From contig CAYLYX010000013.1 of NCBI GenBank assembly GCA_964387945.1, positions 27,624 to 91,623 of the forward strand: 64,000 bases of DNA, in the 5' to 3' direction. The position numbers and the translations under genes were made by a program. Positions 42,852-51,554 of the stretch are shown in pieces (position 1 is the first letter of the stretch; the number at the start of each line of letters is the position of its first letter). Origin of the DNA: Parvicella sp964387945. GTDB taxonomy: Bacteria > Bacteroidota > Bacteroidia > Flavobacteriales_D > Parvicellaceae. The notes under the pieces are model-generated. The model did no database searches, was not told the DNA's origin, and worked only from the letters and a program-made list of their open reading frames with translations.

Positions 42852-45524
42852 ATGTGGCAACAGATTGCTAATGGTATATTGAGGTATCGCTTGTTTATCA
42901 TCATTGGTTTAGCACTAATGACGGTATTCATGGGGTTGGAGGCCAGAAAAGTTGAGCTGCAGTATGAATTTGGGAAGCTATTGCCAAAGACAGACTCTAC
43001 GTACCTTGAGTACACGCATTTTAGAGATACTTACGGGCAGGATGGGTTAGTTATAGTAGTTTCAGCCGAAATGGATGACTTCTACACCCCCGAAAAATTC
43101 GCTAAGTGGTATGAGTTTGGAAATGCTATAAAGGAGTTTTCAATTGAAGATGTAAGCAAAGATGATGGAAGTGTTCTGTACCCGATTGATTCTGTCTTCT
43201 CAGAGGCGCATTTGTATAATATCATCAAGAATAACGAAGAAAAGAAGTTTGAGTTAGCTCCGTTAATAACAACACCCCCTGATAGCAAGGAAGAACTGGA
43301 CTCAATCAAGTCGGTAGTGCATAGTCTGCCGTTTTATCAAGATTTGATTTATAAAGATTCGTCAGACATTCATTTGATGATGATCTTTGTAAATGAGCAA
43401 ATCTTCAACTCCAAAAGCCGTGCAAACATGGTAGCCGAATTGCATGACCTTTGTGAAACCTATACAAAGCACTTTGGAGAATTGAGGTATAGCGGTCTTC
43501 CCTACGTTAGATCCGTTACCATGAATAAGGTGAAGTCTGAATTGGGACTTTTTGTTGGCCTGGCGGTGCTGGTAACCGCACTGATCTTGTTCTTTTTCTA
43601 TCGATCCGTAAAGGTAGTTTTAACCTCGTTATTGGTGGTGATGATTGGAGTGATTTGGAGTTTGGGTACCATTAGTTTATTCGGATATAAGATTAGTATT
43701 TTGATGGGGCTAATGCCTCCGCTGATGATTGTGATTGGTATACCAAACTGTGTCTATCTAATCACTAAGTACCAGCAGGAAATTATTGGACATGGTAACA
43801 AAGCCAAGGCATTGTTGAGAGTTATCCGAAAGGTAGGTAATGCAACATTCCTGACCAATGCTACCACGGCCATGGGATTTGCTACTTTCTTGCTCACGAA
43901 GAGTGACATGATGCGAGAGTTCGGAGCCGTTGCAGCCATCAATATCATTGCGTTGTTTTTTATCTCAATCCTTGTAGTTCCAATTGTCTATAGCTACCTA
44001 AAACCACCCAAGGAGAAGCATACAAAGCACCTAGAGAAAAAATGGCTAGATAAGGTCATTGAAGCGTTACTTTCGATTTCTCAGAACTACCGACCAGCAG
44101 TTTACATTTCTAGTTTGGCAGTAGTCAGTTTGGGGATTTTTGGAATGAGTTTGATGAAGACCTCAGGTAATATCGTAGATGATCTTCCCAAGGGAGACGC
44201 TGTGGTCAAAGATCTAAAGTATTTTGAGGAGCATTTTAACGGTGTAATGCCGTTTGAAGTTTTGGTGAGGAGTCAGGATACACTTTACAAAAACGGAAGC
44301 CTACCCAATTGCAAGAACTTAGCAAAAATTGATAGCATTCAGTCCCTACTTGAGCAGGAAGATAAGTTATCCAAGTCGCTATCCTTGGTAGATGGTATTA
44401 AGTACATTTCTCAAGCCTATAGTGGTGGTAATGAAGAAAGTTTTGAGTTGAGATCATGCGATGGCTTGGTTAGTATGATGGGGTCGAGTTACTTCAAGAA
44501 CACCTTTAATATAGAGGATAAAGACAAGTCTTCTGAGTTTCTTTCGAGTTTTATGGATAGCACGCACACCGAAACAAGAATTACCGTTCAGATTAAGGAT
44601 GTAGGAATTGATTCAATGGATGCGTTGCTTAGCAGAGTAAAAGGTAAAATCGAGTCAGTACTTCATGCCGAAGTTGTAGAACTAGAAGCCGCACTTTCTG
44701 GAGATAGTTTGACTGCGGATTTAGATTTATTTTTCGATCATCATCCGTGGGCTCTTTCAGCGATAGAGGATACACTAATCACCAGAGGAGTGGTAGATGA
44801 GTTCGATTTTCTTACCGATGAAGAACTCATCAAAACATTTTACAAAGACAAAGAGTTTCAGAACACCTTGAGCGGTATCGTGCTTAGTGAGCAACTGGAT
44901 TATACAGTAACGGGTTCAGGGGTGATTTATACGAAAGGTACAACCTATCTTGTTGGTAACCTCTTTACAAGCTTAATCGCTGCAGTTATCGTAATTGGAA
45001 TTTTGATGTCGTTGCTCTTCCGATCATGGCGGATGGTGTTAATATCTCTTATTCCCAACATATTACCCCTAGTTTTTACAAGTGGATTGATGGGCTATTT
45101 AGGTGTGCCGATTAAGCCTTCTACAATTCTTGTGTTTAGTATTGCATTTGGTATTTCGGTAGATGATACCATTCACTTCTTAGCCAAGTATAGGCAAGAG
45201 TTGAAATTGCAAAGCTGGAACATTAAGGGGTCTGTGCTCAACGCCATTAAGGAGACAGGTGTTAGTATGGTTTACACATCCATTATCCTGTTTTTTGGGT
45301 TTTCTATTTTCATAGCGTCCAACTTTGGAGGTACACAAGCTTTAGGAATCTTGGTGTCAGTAACGTTGTTTGTAGCCATGCTATCTAACTTGATCTTACT
45401 GCCAACCTTATTACTTACGCTAGAAAAGTGGGCCACAACAAAAGCATTCAGAGACCCGTTATTGTCTGTGGTTGACGAAGAGGAGGATATAGAATTGGAA
45501 AAATTGGAAATATTAGAAGATTGA
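42852..45524 (+). CDS. MMPL/RND family exporter
   Basis: Inner membrane transporter of the RND superfamily, MMPL/sterol-sensing subgroup, 890 aa. Two halves each hold one membrane helix, a large periplasmic loop and five more helices (loops about residues 30-230 and 440-690). The second half carries the family motif GISVDDTIHFLAKYRQEL, and the first has the equivalent GIPNCVYLITKYQQE, where the usual Asp pair is not conserved. Members move lipids, hopanoids or hydrophobic drugs. No periplasmic adaptor is next to it, as usual for this subgroup. The C-terminus is acidic. Confidence 0.88.
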   Translation: MWQQIANGILRYRLFIIIGLALMTVFMGLEARKVELQYEFGKLLPKTDSTYLEYTHFRDTYGQDGLVIVVSAEMDDFYTPEKFAKWYEFGNAIKEFSIEDVSKDDGSVLYPIDSVFSEAHLYNIIKNNEEKKFELAPLITTPPDSKEELDSIKSVVHSLPFYQDLIYKDSSDIHLMMIFVNEQIFNSKSRANMVAELHDLCETYTKHFGELRYSGLPYVRSVTMNKVKSELGLFVGLAVLVTALILFFFYRSVKVVLTSLLVVMIGVIWSLGTISLFGYKISILMGLMPPLMIVIGIPNCVYLITKYQQEIIGHGNKAKALLRVIRKVGNATFLTNATTAMGFATFLLTKSDMMREFGAVAAINIIALFFISILVVPIVYSYLKPPKEKHTKHLEKKWLDKVIEALLSISQNYRPAVYISSLAVVSLGIFGMSLMKTSGNIVDDLPKGDAVVKDLKYFEEHFNGVMPFEVLVRSQDTLYKNGSLPNCKNLAKIDSIQSLLEQEDKLSKSLSLVDGIKYISQAYSGGNEESFELRSCDGLVSMMGSSYFKNTFNIEDKDKSSEFLSSFMDSTHTETRITVQIKDVGIDSMDALLSRVKGKIESVLHAEVVELEAALSGDSLTADLDLFFDHHPWALSAIEDTLITRGVVDEFDFLTDEELIKTFYKDKEFQNTLSGIVLSEQLDYTVTGSGVIYTKGTTYLVGNLFTSLIAAVIVIGILMSLLFRSWRMVLISLIPNILPLVFTSGLMGYLGVPIKPSTILVFSIAFGISVDDTIHFLAKYRQELKLQSWNIKGSVLNAIKETGVSMVYTSIILFFGFSIFIASNFGGTQALGILVSVTLFVAMLSNLILLPTLLLTLEKWATTKAFRDPLLSVVDEEEDIELEKLEILED

Positions 45525-45549
45525 TTTGGAATAAAATCTACTAATTTTG
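45521..45549 (+). promoter_or_regulatory. Promoter for rfbA
   Basis: TTG at 45521-45523 and TAATTTTG at 45542-45549, spaced 18 bases; the box ends 17 bases before ATG 45567. The upstream element overlaps the stop codon of the exporter gene. Confidence 0.6.
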
Positions 45550-45566
45550 TTTTTAATACAACAACT

Positions 45567-46439
45567 ATGAAAGGAATTATACTAGCAGGAGGTTCAGGGA
45601 CAAGATTGCACCCACTTACGCTTGCTGTGAGCAAGCAGTTAATGCCTGTTTACAATAAACCCATGATCTATTATCCGCTGTCAACGTTGATGATCGCAGG
45701 AATTCGAGAGATCTTAATTATTACCACTCCGCATGATCAGGAGGCTTTCAAAAAACTTTTGGGAGATGGATCTCAGTGGGGAGTTAAGTTTGAATACTGT
45801 ATACAGCATGAACCGAATGGGTTAGCACAGGCGTTTGTGCTCGGAGAGGAGTTTATTGGAGATGAAAAAGTAGCGTTGGTTCTAGGAGATAATATCTTTT
45901 TTGGAACCGGAATGGGAAGAATGCTTCGGGATAGTTTGAATCCTGACGGAGGACTTGTATTTGCCTATCACGTTTCAGACCCAGAAAGATATGGTGTAGT
46001 AGATTTTGATAAAAGCTTGAATGTACTTTCGATTGAAGAAAAGCCAGTTGAACCCAAATCCAACTATGCTGTTCCAGGGTTGTATTTTTATGATAATGAT
46101 GTAGTCGATATAGCCAAGAACCTGAAGCCAAGTGCTAGAGGAGAGTATGAAATAACGGACGTCAACAAAACTTACTTAGAAAGAGGAAAGTTGAAAGTGC
46201 AAATCTTAGAGCGAGGAACCGCGTGGCTCGATACTGGAACCTTTCAAAGTTTGATGCAGGCTGGTAGTTACGTAGAGACCATTGAGCAAAGACAAGGAAT
46301 GGGTGTGGGATGCGTTGAAGCAGTTGCCTATTCTAGAGGGTTTTTAGATGCTGAACAATTGGAGCGATTGGCAAAACCTCTTCTAAAAAGTGGTTACGGT
46401 AACTATCTTATGAGTATTTTAAAAGGAAGAAGCAAGTAG
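45567..46439 (+). CDS. rfbA: Glucose-1-phosphate thymidylyltransferase
   Basis: Makes dTDP-glucose from dTTP and glucose-1-phosphate, the first step towards dTDP-rhamnose and other deoxysugars. The protein has 290 aa with the nucleotidyl-transfer signature LAGGSGTRLHPLT, KQLMPVYNKPMIYYPL and the LGDNIFFG metal site. The partners rfbB, C and D are not adjacent, so the rest of the pathway must lie elsewhere. It is followed by the polyprenyl synthase gene after 3 bases. Confidence 0.96.
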   Translation: MKGIILAGGSGTRLHPLTLAVSKQLMPVYNKPMIYYPLSTLMIAGIREILIITTPHDQEAFKKLLGDGSQWGVKFEYCIQHEPNGLAQAFVLGEEFIGDEKVALVLGDNIFFGTGMGRMLRDSLNPDGGLVFAYHVSDPERYGVVDFDKSLNVLSIEEKPVEPKSNYAVPGLYFYDNDVVDIAKNLKPSARGEYEITDVNKTYLERGKLKVQILERGTAWLDTGTFQSLMQAGSYVETIEQRQGMGVGCVEAVAYSRGFLDAEQLERLAKPLLKSGYGNYLMSILKGRSK

Positions 46440-46442
46440 TAT

Positions 46443-47417
46443 ATGCGATCAATACAGGAATATCAGCAGGTTATTTTAAGAGAACTAGATAAGTTCTTAG
46501 CTAGCGTTAAGGGAACAGAATTGTATTCGCCCGTTAAGTACATTCTTAGCCTTGGTGGTAAGCGAATGCGACCTGTACTTACATTGATGGGAACAGACAT
46601 GTTTGATGGAGATTTGAAAGATAGCTACAGCTCGGCTTTGGGGATAGAAGTGTTTCACAATTTCACACTGTTGCATGACGATATCATGGATAATGCTCCA
46701 CTGAGAAGAGGGAACCAGACGGTACATGAAAAATGGGATGTGAATGCTGCAATTCTCTCAGGTGATGTCATGTTTGTTCAGGCATTTACCTTGGTTACAT
46801 CATGCAAAACTGAGTATTTAAGAGCCGTAATTGATTTGTTTAACGTTACTGCCATTGAGGTTTGTGAAGGACAGCAATTAGATATGGAGTTTGAAACTCG
46901 AGAGGACGTTACGCTTGAGGAGTACCTCGAAATGATCAAGCTTAAAACCAGTGTTTTGGTAGGTTGTGCGTTAGAGTTGGGAGCAGTCTTGGCCAATGCA
47001 CCTAAGGAAGACTCGAGAAGACTATATGAGTTTGGACTTAACTTAGGTATGGCGTTTCAAATTATGGATGATCTACTAGACGTTTTTGGCGATGCAGAAG
47101 TTTTCGGAAAGCAAGTAGGAGGAGATATCATCACCAACAAAAAGACTTACTTGTTACTAAAGGCGCTAGAAGAAGCCAATGAATCGCAGGAGGTTGAGTT
47201 AAGAAAATGGATGACCAACAGCACAGACAACACTGCTGAGAAAGTACAAGCCGTAACTGCAATTTTTGAAGACTTGCATGTAAAAGAAGCTGCTAACCAG
47301 TTAATGGAGCAATACTACGAAAGAGCCATCACTGCGCTCAATGAGATCAACGTAGCCGATGAGAAAAAGGCTTACTTTAAAGGTTTTGCAGATCAACTGA
47401 TGAAGAGAAATCATTGA
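46443..47417 (+). CDS. Polyprenyl diphosphate synthase
   Basis: Trans-isoprenyl diphosphate synthase, 324 aa. First aspartate-rich motif DDIMD at D79-D83 with the RRG arginines after it, second motif DDLLD at D209-D213 and the GGKRMRP start motif near residue 38. The residues before the first motif (FTLLHDD) include Phe-Thr at -5/-6 rather than a bulky stop at -4/-5, so a medium or long chain product such as the menaquinone side chain is plausible; chain length is inferred. Overlaps the SDR gene by 7 bases tail to tail. Confidence 0.92.
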   Translation: MRSIQEYQQVILRELDKFLASVKGTELYSPVKYILSLGGKRMRPVLTLMGTDMFDGDLKDSYSSALGIEVFHNFTLLHDDIMDNAPLRRGNQTVHEKWDVNAAILSGDVMFVQAFTLVTSCKTEYLRAVIDLFNVTAIEVCEGQQLDMEFETREDVTLEEYLEMIKLKTSVLVGCALELGAVLANAPKEDSRRLYEFGLNLGMAFQIMDDLLDVFGDAEVFGKQVGGDIITNKKTYLLLKALEEANESQEVELRKWMTNSTDNTAEKVQAVTAIFEDLHVKEAANQLMEQYYERAITALNEINVADEKKAYFKGFADQLMKRNH

Positions 47418-48316
47418 TAAATTTCTTTTAAAGCACCCTCTAGTTTCTTGTACGTAAATTCAAACGATTGGTTACGTAGTTTTTCATTGCTGATCCGCGA
47501 CCCCTGAAGTAATATTTCTGACATTTCGCCAAAAATGAGTTTAAGCATAAAGGCTGGAACTTTGGGTAACCAAACTCTTTTTCCCAGCACTTTTGCCAGT
47601 GTATGGATGAAATCCTTGTTGGTGATGTGTTCACTCGACACCGCGTTATATATTCCAGTAAACTCCTTATCAAATAGCGCTTTTTCGTAAATAGCTACCA
47701 TATCTTGTAAGTGAATCCAGGGCATGTATTGCTCCCCAGATCCGATCGGTGCACCTAGACCACGCTTTACAGAGCTTTCCAATTTTTCCAAGGCACCGTC
47801 ATCTTTAGCCAGTACGATACCAGTTCGCAAGATCGTCACGTCACAAAGCTCTTCAAATGCCAGTGCTTGTTTTTCCCATTGCACACAACATTCGGCTACA
47901 AAATCATCTCCTCTCGAGGAGGTTTCTTCAAACACTTCATCTTTGGTCACTGCACCGTAAAACCCAATTCCAGATGCGCTGATGAATTTAGTCAAGGGCT
48001 GATTGTGCTTTTGAACTTCATTCAACAATAGTCTAGCCGTCAATACTCTGCTTTTTACGATCTCACGTTTACGAGACATCGTCCAAGGTTTATCTGCAAT
48101 ACCTGCTCCAGCAAGATGTACGATGTGGGTAACCCCAGTTAGTGCACCTTCCTCCAGATAGTTTTTCTTGTAGTCCCAAACAAACGTTTTTACGCCTGCT
48201 TTTGAGTTCTTCTGTCGGGTTAGATGAGTTACTTCAATACCCTTATCTTGCAATGATTTTGTCAACGCCATGCCGATAACTCCCGACCCCCCTGTGATCA
48301 ATACTTTTGTCTTCAT
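47411..48316 (-). CDS. TIGR01777 family SDR protein
   Basis: Atypical short-chain dehydrogenase/epimerase-like protein of the YfcH/TIGR01777 family, 301 aa. It has the Rossmann motif VLITGGSGVIG, HLAGAGIADKPWT, and the KREIVKSR motif specific to this family. The usual catalytic Tyr-x3-Lys is not evident, as in other members, and the reaction is unknown. Start set at ATG 48316 (MKTKVLITGG); eight further in-frame codons precede it to 48340. In plants a homologue affects cell division, which is not evidence for the role here. Confidence 0.88.
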   Translation of the reverse strand: MKTKVLITGGSGVIGMALTKSLQDKGIEVTHLTRQKNSKAGVKTFVWDYKKNYLEEGALTGVTHIVHLAGAGIADKPWTMSRKREIVKSRVLTARLLLNEVQKHNQPLTKFISASGIGFYGAVTKDEVFEETSSRGDDFVAECCVQWEKQALAFEELCDVTILRTGIVLAKDDGALEKLESSVKRGLGAPIGSGEQYMPWIHLQDMVAIYEKALFDKEFTGIYNAVSSEHITNKDFIHTLAKVLGKRVWLPKVPAFMLKLIFGEMSEILLQGSRISNEKLRNQSFEFTYKKLEGALKEIYQ

Positions 48317-48392
48317 TCCTATAAGTTCATAACAACTCAAAGGAAGGAAATGTTTACATTTGGTGTCAATTGTTTAACAAAAAAATAGGAAG

Positions 48393-48674
48393 ATGATTAC
48401 GCGTTTGGTGAAGTTGACGATCGACAAAGAAAAGATAACTGATTTTGAGAATATTTTTGTTGCAAATAAGAATCGCATTGCAGAATTCCCCGGATGCATA
48501 AGTGTGAAGGTGTTGCGTGATGTAAATGCGCCCAACGTGTTTTTTACGTATAGTATTTGGGAAAGTGAAGAAGCGATTAACAACTATCGAAAATCTGAGC
48601 TGTTTGGAAGTATTTGGCCCAATGCGAAAAAAACCTTTAGTGCCAAACCAGAAGCCTGGAGTTTGTCAGAGTAA
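48393..48674 (+). CDS. ABM-domain putative monooxygenase
   Basis: A 93-aa ferredoxin-like alpha/beta barrel protein of the antibiotic biosynthesis monooxygenase (ABM) family: TRLVKLTIDKEKITDFENIF, the FPGCISVKVLRD strand and YSIWESEEAINNYRKSE are typical. Such proteins act as dimers and often oxidise quinols without cofactor; many have unclear substrates. The gene lies 31 bases before the DUF805 gene and may be co-transcribed with it. Confidence 0.85.
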   Translation: MITRLVKLTIDKEKITDFENIFVANKNRIAEFPGCISVKVLRDVNAPNVFFTYSIWESEEAINNYRKSELFGSIWPNAKKTFSAKPEAWSLSE

Positions 48675-48705
48675 AAAGAGAAAGTGATTACGATAAATAA
48701 ATGAT

Positions 48706-49134
48706 ATGAATATGATTGACAATTACAAAAAAGTAGTTTTTGAGAATTACGTAAACTTCGAAGGAAGAGCTAGAAGGTCCGAGTTTTGGTACTTTGTACT
48801 CGCCAATATTATTATTGGAATAGTACTTGGTTTTGTGGAAAATATGTTGGGATTGGGTTCGTATACGACCACCAAAACCTCTTTTGAGTTCTCAGGAGGT
48901 CCCATTTCTGGAATTTATAACTTAGCCATATTACTTCCATCACTGGCTGTAGGAGCCAGAAGACTCCATGACACCAGTAAGTCGGGCTGGTTGCTGTTAC
49001 TATGGTTAATACCCATTATCGGGTGGATTATTCTGATTGTTTTTTGTGCTACAGAAGGAGATCAAGGAACAAACGATTACGGACAAGACCCTAAAGATCC
49101 CACGTTTTCTACAGAAGATCACTTGTTGGATTAA
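48706..49134 (+). CDS. DUF805 membrane protein
   Basis: A 142-aa inner membrane protein with three to four hydrophobic segments. Family marks are FEGRARRSEFWYFVLAN at residues 18-34, the LAVGARRLHDTSKSGWLLLL motif, and the TEGDQGTNDYGQDP tail. Function unknown. A second ATG at 48712 (third codon) could be the start. Confidence 0.9.
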   Translation: MNMIDNYKKVVFENYVNFEGRARRSEFWYFVLANIIIGIVLGFVENMLGLGSYTTTKTSFEFSGGPISGIYNLAILLPSLAVGARRLHDTSKSGWLLLLWLIPIIGWIILIVFCATEGDQGTNDYGQDPKDPTFSTEDHLLD

Positions 49135-49221
49135 AAAACTATCCAGTAGGAAGAAAGTTTAGTTGAGGTAGTTCGCAAATTTTATTATCTTGGCGCCTAC
49201 TAAACGACTAAACTACTAACT

Positions 49222-49872
49222 ATGCATTTTAAAATTTCTCATCAGGAGAAGTACTCTCAGGGGGAGTTGCTTCTCAGAATGTTTTTCGGATTCATTTACA
49301 TCGCAATCCCTCACATGTTCTTAATGTACTTTTTGGCAATCGGATTGATGTTTGTACGCTTCATTTCGTTTTGGGCAATCCTGTTTACGGGTAAATGGCC
49401 AAGAAACATGTTTGACTATCAGGTGAAGTTCCAGCGTTATCAGTTAAGAGTAAATGCTCGATTGCTAAACCTTGCGGATGGTTATCCTGCTTTTGGTCTG
49501 AACGGTACAGATACTAATACAGACTTCAACATCGCTTACCCTGAAGAGGTGAGTAGAGGAAGGTTGATCGTAAGAACGCTTTTTGGAGCATTTCTTATTA
49601 TTCCACACATTTTCATTCTTTATTTCAGAATGATTGGAACTGTAGTCGTGAATATGTTGGCATTTTGGATCATTCTTTTTACTGGAAAGTACCCTGAAGG
49701 TATGTTTAATTTTGTAGTAGGAACAATCCGATGGGGTACAAGAGTAGGATGCTACTTGATGTACTATACAGATGATTATCCTCCGTTTACAGGAAAAGAA
49801 CTTCCTGAGGAGTCAGGACAAGAAGGGTCTATGAAAGATTCAGATCCTGATCTCTTGGATGACACGATCTAA
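49222..49872 (+). CDS. DUF4389 membrane protein
   Basis: A 216-aa membrane protein made of two similar halves, each with a positively charged start (SQGELLLRMFFGFIY; SRGRLIVRTLFGAFLI) followed by two close hydrophobic segments and the FWAILFTGKWPRNMFDY / FWIILFTGKYPEGMFNF motif. This duplicated pattern fits DUF4389. Function unknown. A terminator follows 25 bases after the gene. Confidence 0.85.
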   Translation: MHFKISHQEKYSQGELLLRMFFGFIYIAIPHMFLMYFLAIGLMFVRFISFWAILFTGKWPRNMFDYQVKFQRYQLRVNARLLNLADGYPAFGLNGTDTNTDFNIAYPEEVSRGRLIVRTLFGAFLIIPHIFILYFRMIGTVVVNMLAFWIILFTGKYPEGMFNFVVGTIRWGTRVGCYLMYYTDDYPPFTGKELPEESGQEGSMKDSDPDLLDDTI

Positions 49873-49890
49873 TTCGAAAAGAAAACACTA

Positions 49891-49928
49891 AAAAAAGGCT
49901 TCCATCTGATAAGAGGAAGCCTTTTTTA
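49891..49928. terminator. Bidirectional terminator between convergent genes
   Basis: AAAAAGGCTTCC (49892-49903) pairs with GGAAGCCTTTTT (49915-49926) around an 11-base loop, with A and T tails on both sides. Confidence 0.9.
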
Positions 49929-50678
49929 TTATTTAAAGTTGATGTTCTTAATCGTTTTACTCATCGGAACATCCTTATGTGTTTTATACGTTCCTAGAAT
50001 TTTGTCTCCGAGGTTATTCGTAATGCCCCACCAATAATTTTCATTTCTGTAATGGTGTAATTGATGTGCAGTTTTCAAACGATTGCTCCATGGAAAGATA
50101 TGCTTATACCCAGGAATGTGATGTGCCAAGTGCATCCATTCGTAATGAAGGTAGTAGACGATTACACTGAATAAAAATACGGTTGCGATACTCCAACTAA
50201 AGGTAAATAGCAAAGCAAGTCCAAATAAGCTTACAAATAGAATGATTACAGACAAAATAGGAGCAAATACCAATGGAATATAGTTAGGATCCTCATGATG
50301 TCCGTAGTGCAGCTTAAACATAAACTTTCTGAATGGTCTAAGCCGCTTTGCCCAACCATAGCCTACTTCCATTTTATCACCTTTTAGCTTGAGTACTTCC
50401 ATTTCCTTTTCTTCTCCAAAAATTTCAGCTTTTACAGTGTCGCCCACTTTTGCTCCTTCTCGTTGATCGATTTCAATAACATTCCCGATTTGCATATGTA
50501 GAATGTACTTATGCGCAAACCATTCAAAGAAGGGTGCGATGATAATTGGAGCAAATAAAACGTACCAGTGCTCAGCGAAAAAGCCTTGACTAAAGGCTAA
50601 ATAACCAACCCCAATACCGATAGCAATATAGGTCCAAACGGAGGGATGAGCGAAATAGATGGATGCTACTTTTTTCAT
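49929..50678 (-). CDS. Fatty acid hydroxylase/sterol desaturase family protein with inserted domain
   Basis: Di-iron membrane oxygenase of 249 aa. Histidine boxes: HKYILH (56-61), HYGHH (124-128), HYEWMHLAHH and HQLHHYRNENYWW further on, so the di-iron site looks complete. Four hydrophobic segments surround them. Between the first and second boxes, at about residues 66-111, is a soluble-looking beta-rich segment with AKVGDTVKAEIFGEEKEMEV and GDKMEVGYGWAKR, absent from ordinary members as I know them. Substrate unknown; relatives hydroxylate carotenoids, sphingolipids or fatty acids. Confidence 0.85.
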   Translation of the reverse strand: MKKVASIYFAHPSVWTYIAIGIGVGYLAFSQGFFAEHWYVLFAPIIIAPFFEWFAHKYILHMQIGNVIEIDQREGAKVGDTVKAEIFGEEKEMEVLKLKGDKMEVGYGWAKRLRPFRKFMFKLHYGHHEDPNYIPLVFAPILSVIILFVSLFGLALLFTFSWSIATVFLFSVIVYYLHYEWMHLAHHIPGYKHIFPWSNRLKTAHQLHHYRNENYWWGITNNLGDKILGTYKTHKDVPMSKTIKNINFK

Positions 50679-50779
50679 AATTATTCAGTTTAGTTAATGA
50701 ATTATTGTAGCTAAAAATACAAAGAGAGTAAGCGTGTGTAGTGCTCGTGTAGTACTTCAAATTTATGAAAAAAAATAAA

Positions 50780-51499
50780 CTATTTTACGTTTAAATGAAT
50801 AAATCCGCAAACAACACCTACAGAAATAGCAATGTTGAGCGATTCTGCCTGACTATTGAAGGATGGGATTTTTATTGCCCATTCGCACAAGTCTTCGAGT
50901 TCCTTGGAGATACCGTGGCTTTCACTTCCAAAAGCCAGATGAGCTGATGTTAAATCCGATTTGGAAGAGAGATCAACACCGTTCAGTGAGGTAGCGATGG
51001 TTCTAAGATCAGAGCGTTTCACAAAATCAGTGAGACTCATGTAGTGAATGTTAGTCCTAAACAACGAACCTTTGGTAGCTGAAACCACTTTCGGGTTAAA
51101 GCAATCAACAGAATTAGGAGAGCAAATGATTTGAGTAATGCCAAACCAGTCTGCTGTCCGAATAATGGTTCCCAGATTTCCAGGATCATTGATGTCTTCC
51201 AGTAAAAGGGATGGAGTTGAATAATCAATTGCAGGATCTTCGGGTATTTTCACTAAGGCGAGAGCTTCCGTAGCGGTTTTGTATTGCGAGATCCTTTCCA
51301 GTTGTTTAGGTGAAACTTTTGTAAACGAACGATGTGCGCTGAAAGTGTCATCAATTCCATAAATGTGCGAAACTTCAAAGCTGGATTGAACCACCTCTGC
51401 TACATTTTTGTCGCCCTCCACAAGGAATAGCTTTTGAGCTAAACGCTCCCTTTTCCTTGATAGGGAATTAATTCGCTTTATTTCATTATTGGTGAGCAC
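50780..51499 (-). CDS. SpoU/TrmH family RNA methyltransferase
   Basis: SPOUT-class 2'-O-ribose methyltransferase, 239 aa. An N-terminal substrate-binding domain (about 1-85; INSLSRKRERLAQKLFLVEG) is followed by the knotted catalytic domain with motif 1 INDPGNLGTIIRTADWFG, motif 2 LAFGSESHGIS and motif 3 LNIAISVGVVCG. The layout resembles RlmB/TsnR-type rRNA methyltransferases; the exact nucleotide is not known. It is divergent from tamL. Confidence 0.92.
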   Translation of the reverse strand: MLTNNEIKRINSLSRKRERLAQKLFLVEGDKNVAEVVQSSFEVSHIYGIDDTFSAHRSFTKVSPKQLERISQYKTATEALALVKIPEDPAIDYSTPSLLLEDINDPGNLGTIIRTADWFGITQIICSPNSVDCFNPKVVSATKGSLFRTNIHYMSLTDFVKRSDLRTIATSLNGVDLSSKSDLTSAHLAFGSESHGISKELEDLCEWAIKIPSFNSQAESLNIAISVGVVCGFIHLNVK

Positions 51500-51517
51500 T
51501 CCTTCGTAAATCTTCCT

Positions 51518-51525
51518 TAGATTTG
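51518..51525 (+). promoter_or_regulatory. Promoter -7 box for tamL
   Basis: TAGATTTG matches TAnnTTTG, 29 bases before the TTG start at 51555. Confidence 0.45.
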
Positions 51526-51554
51526 TTCAAAAATAAGTATTCCAGACGATTTAC

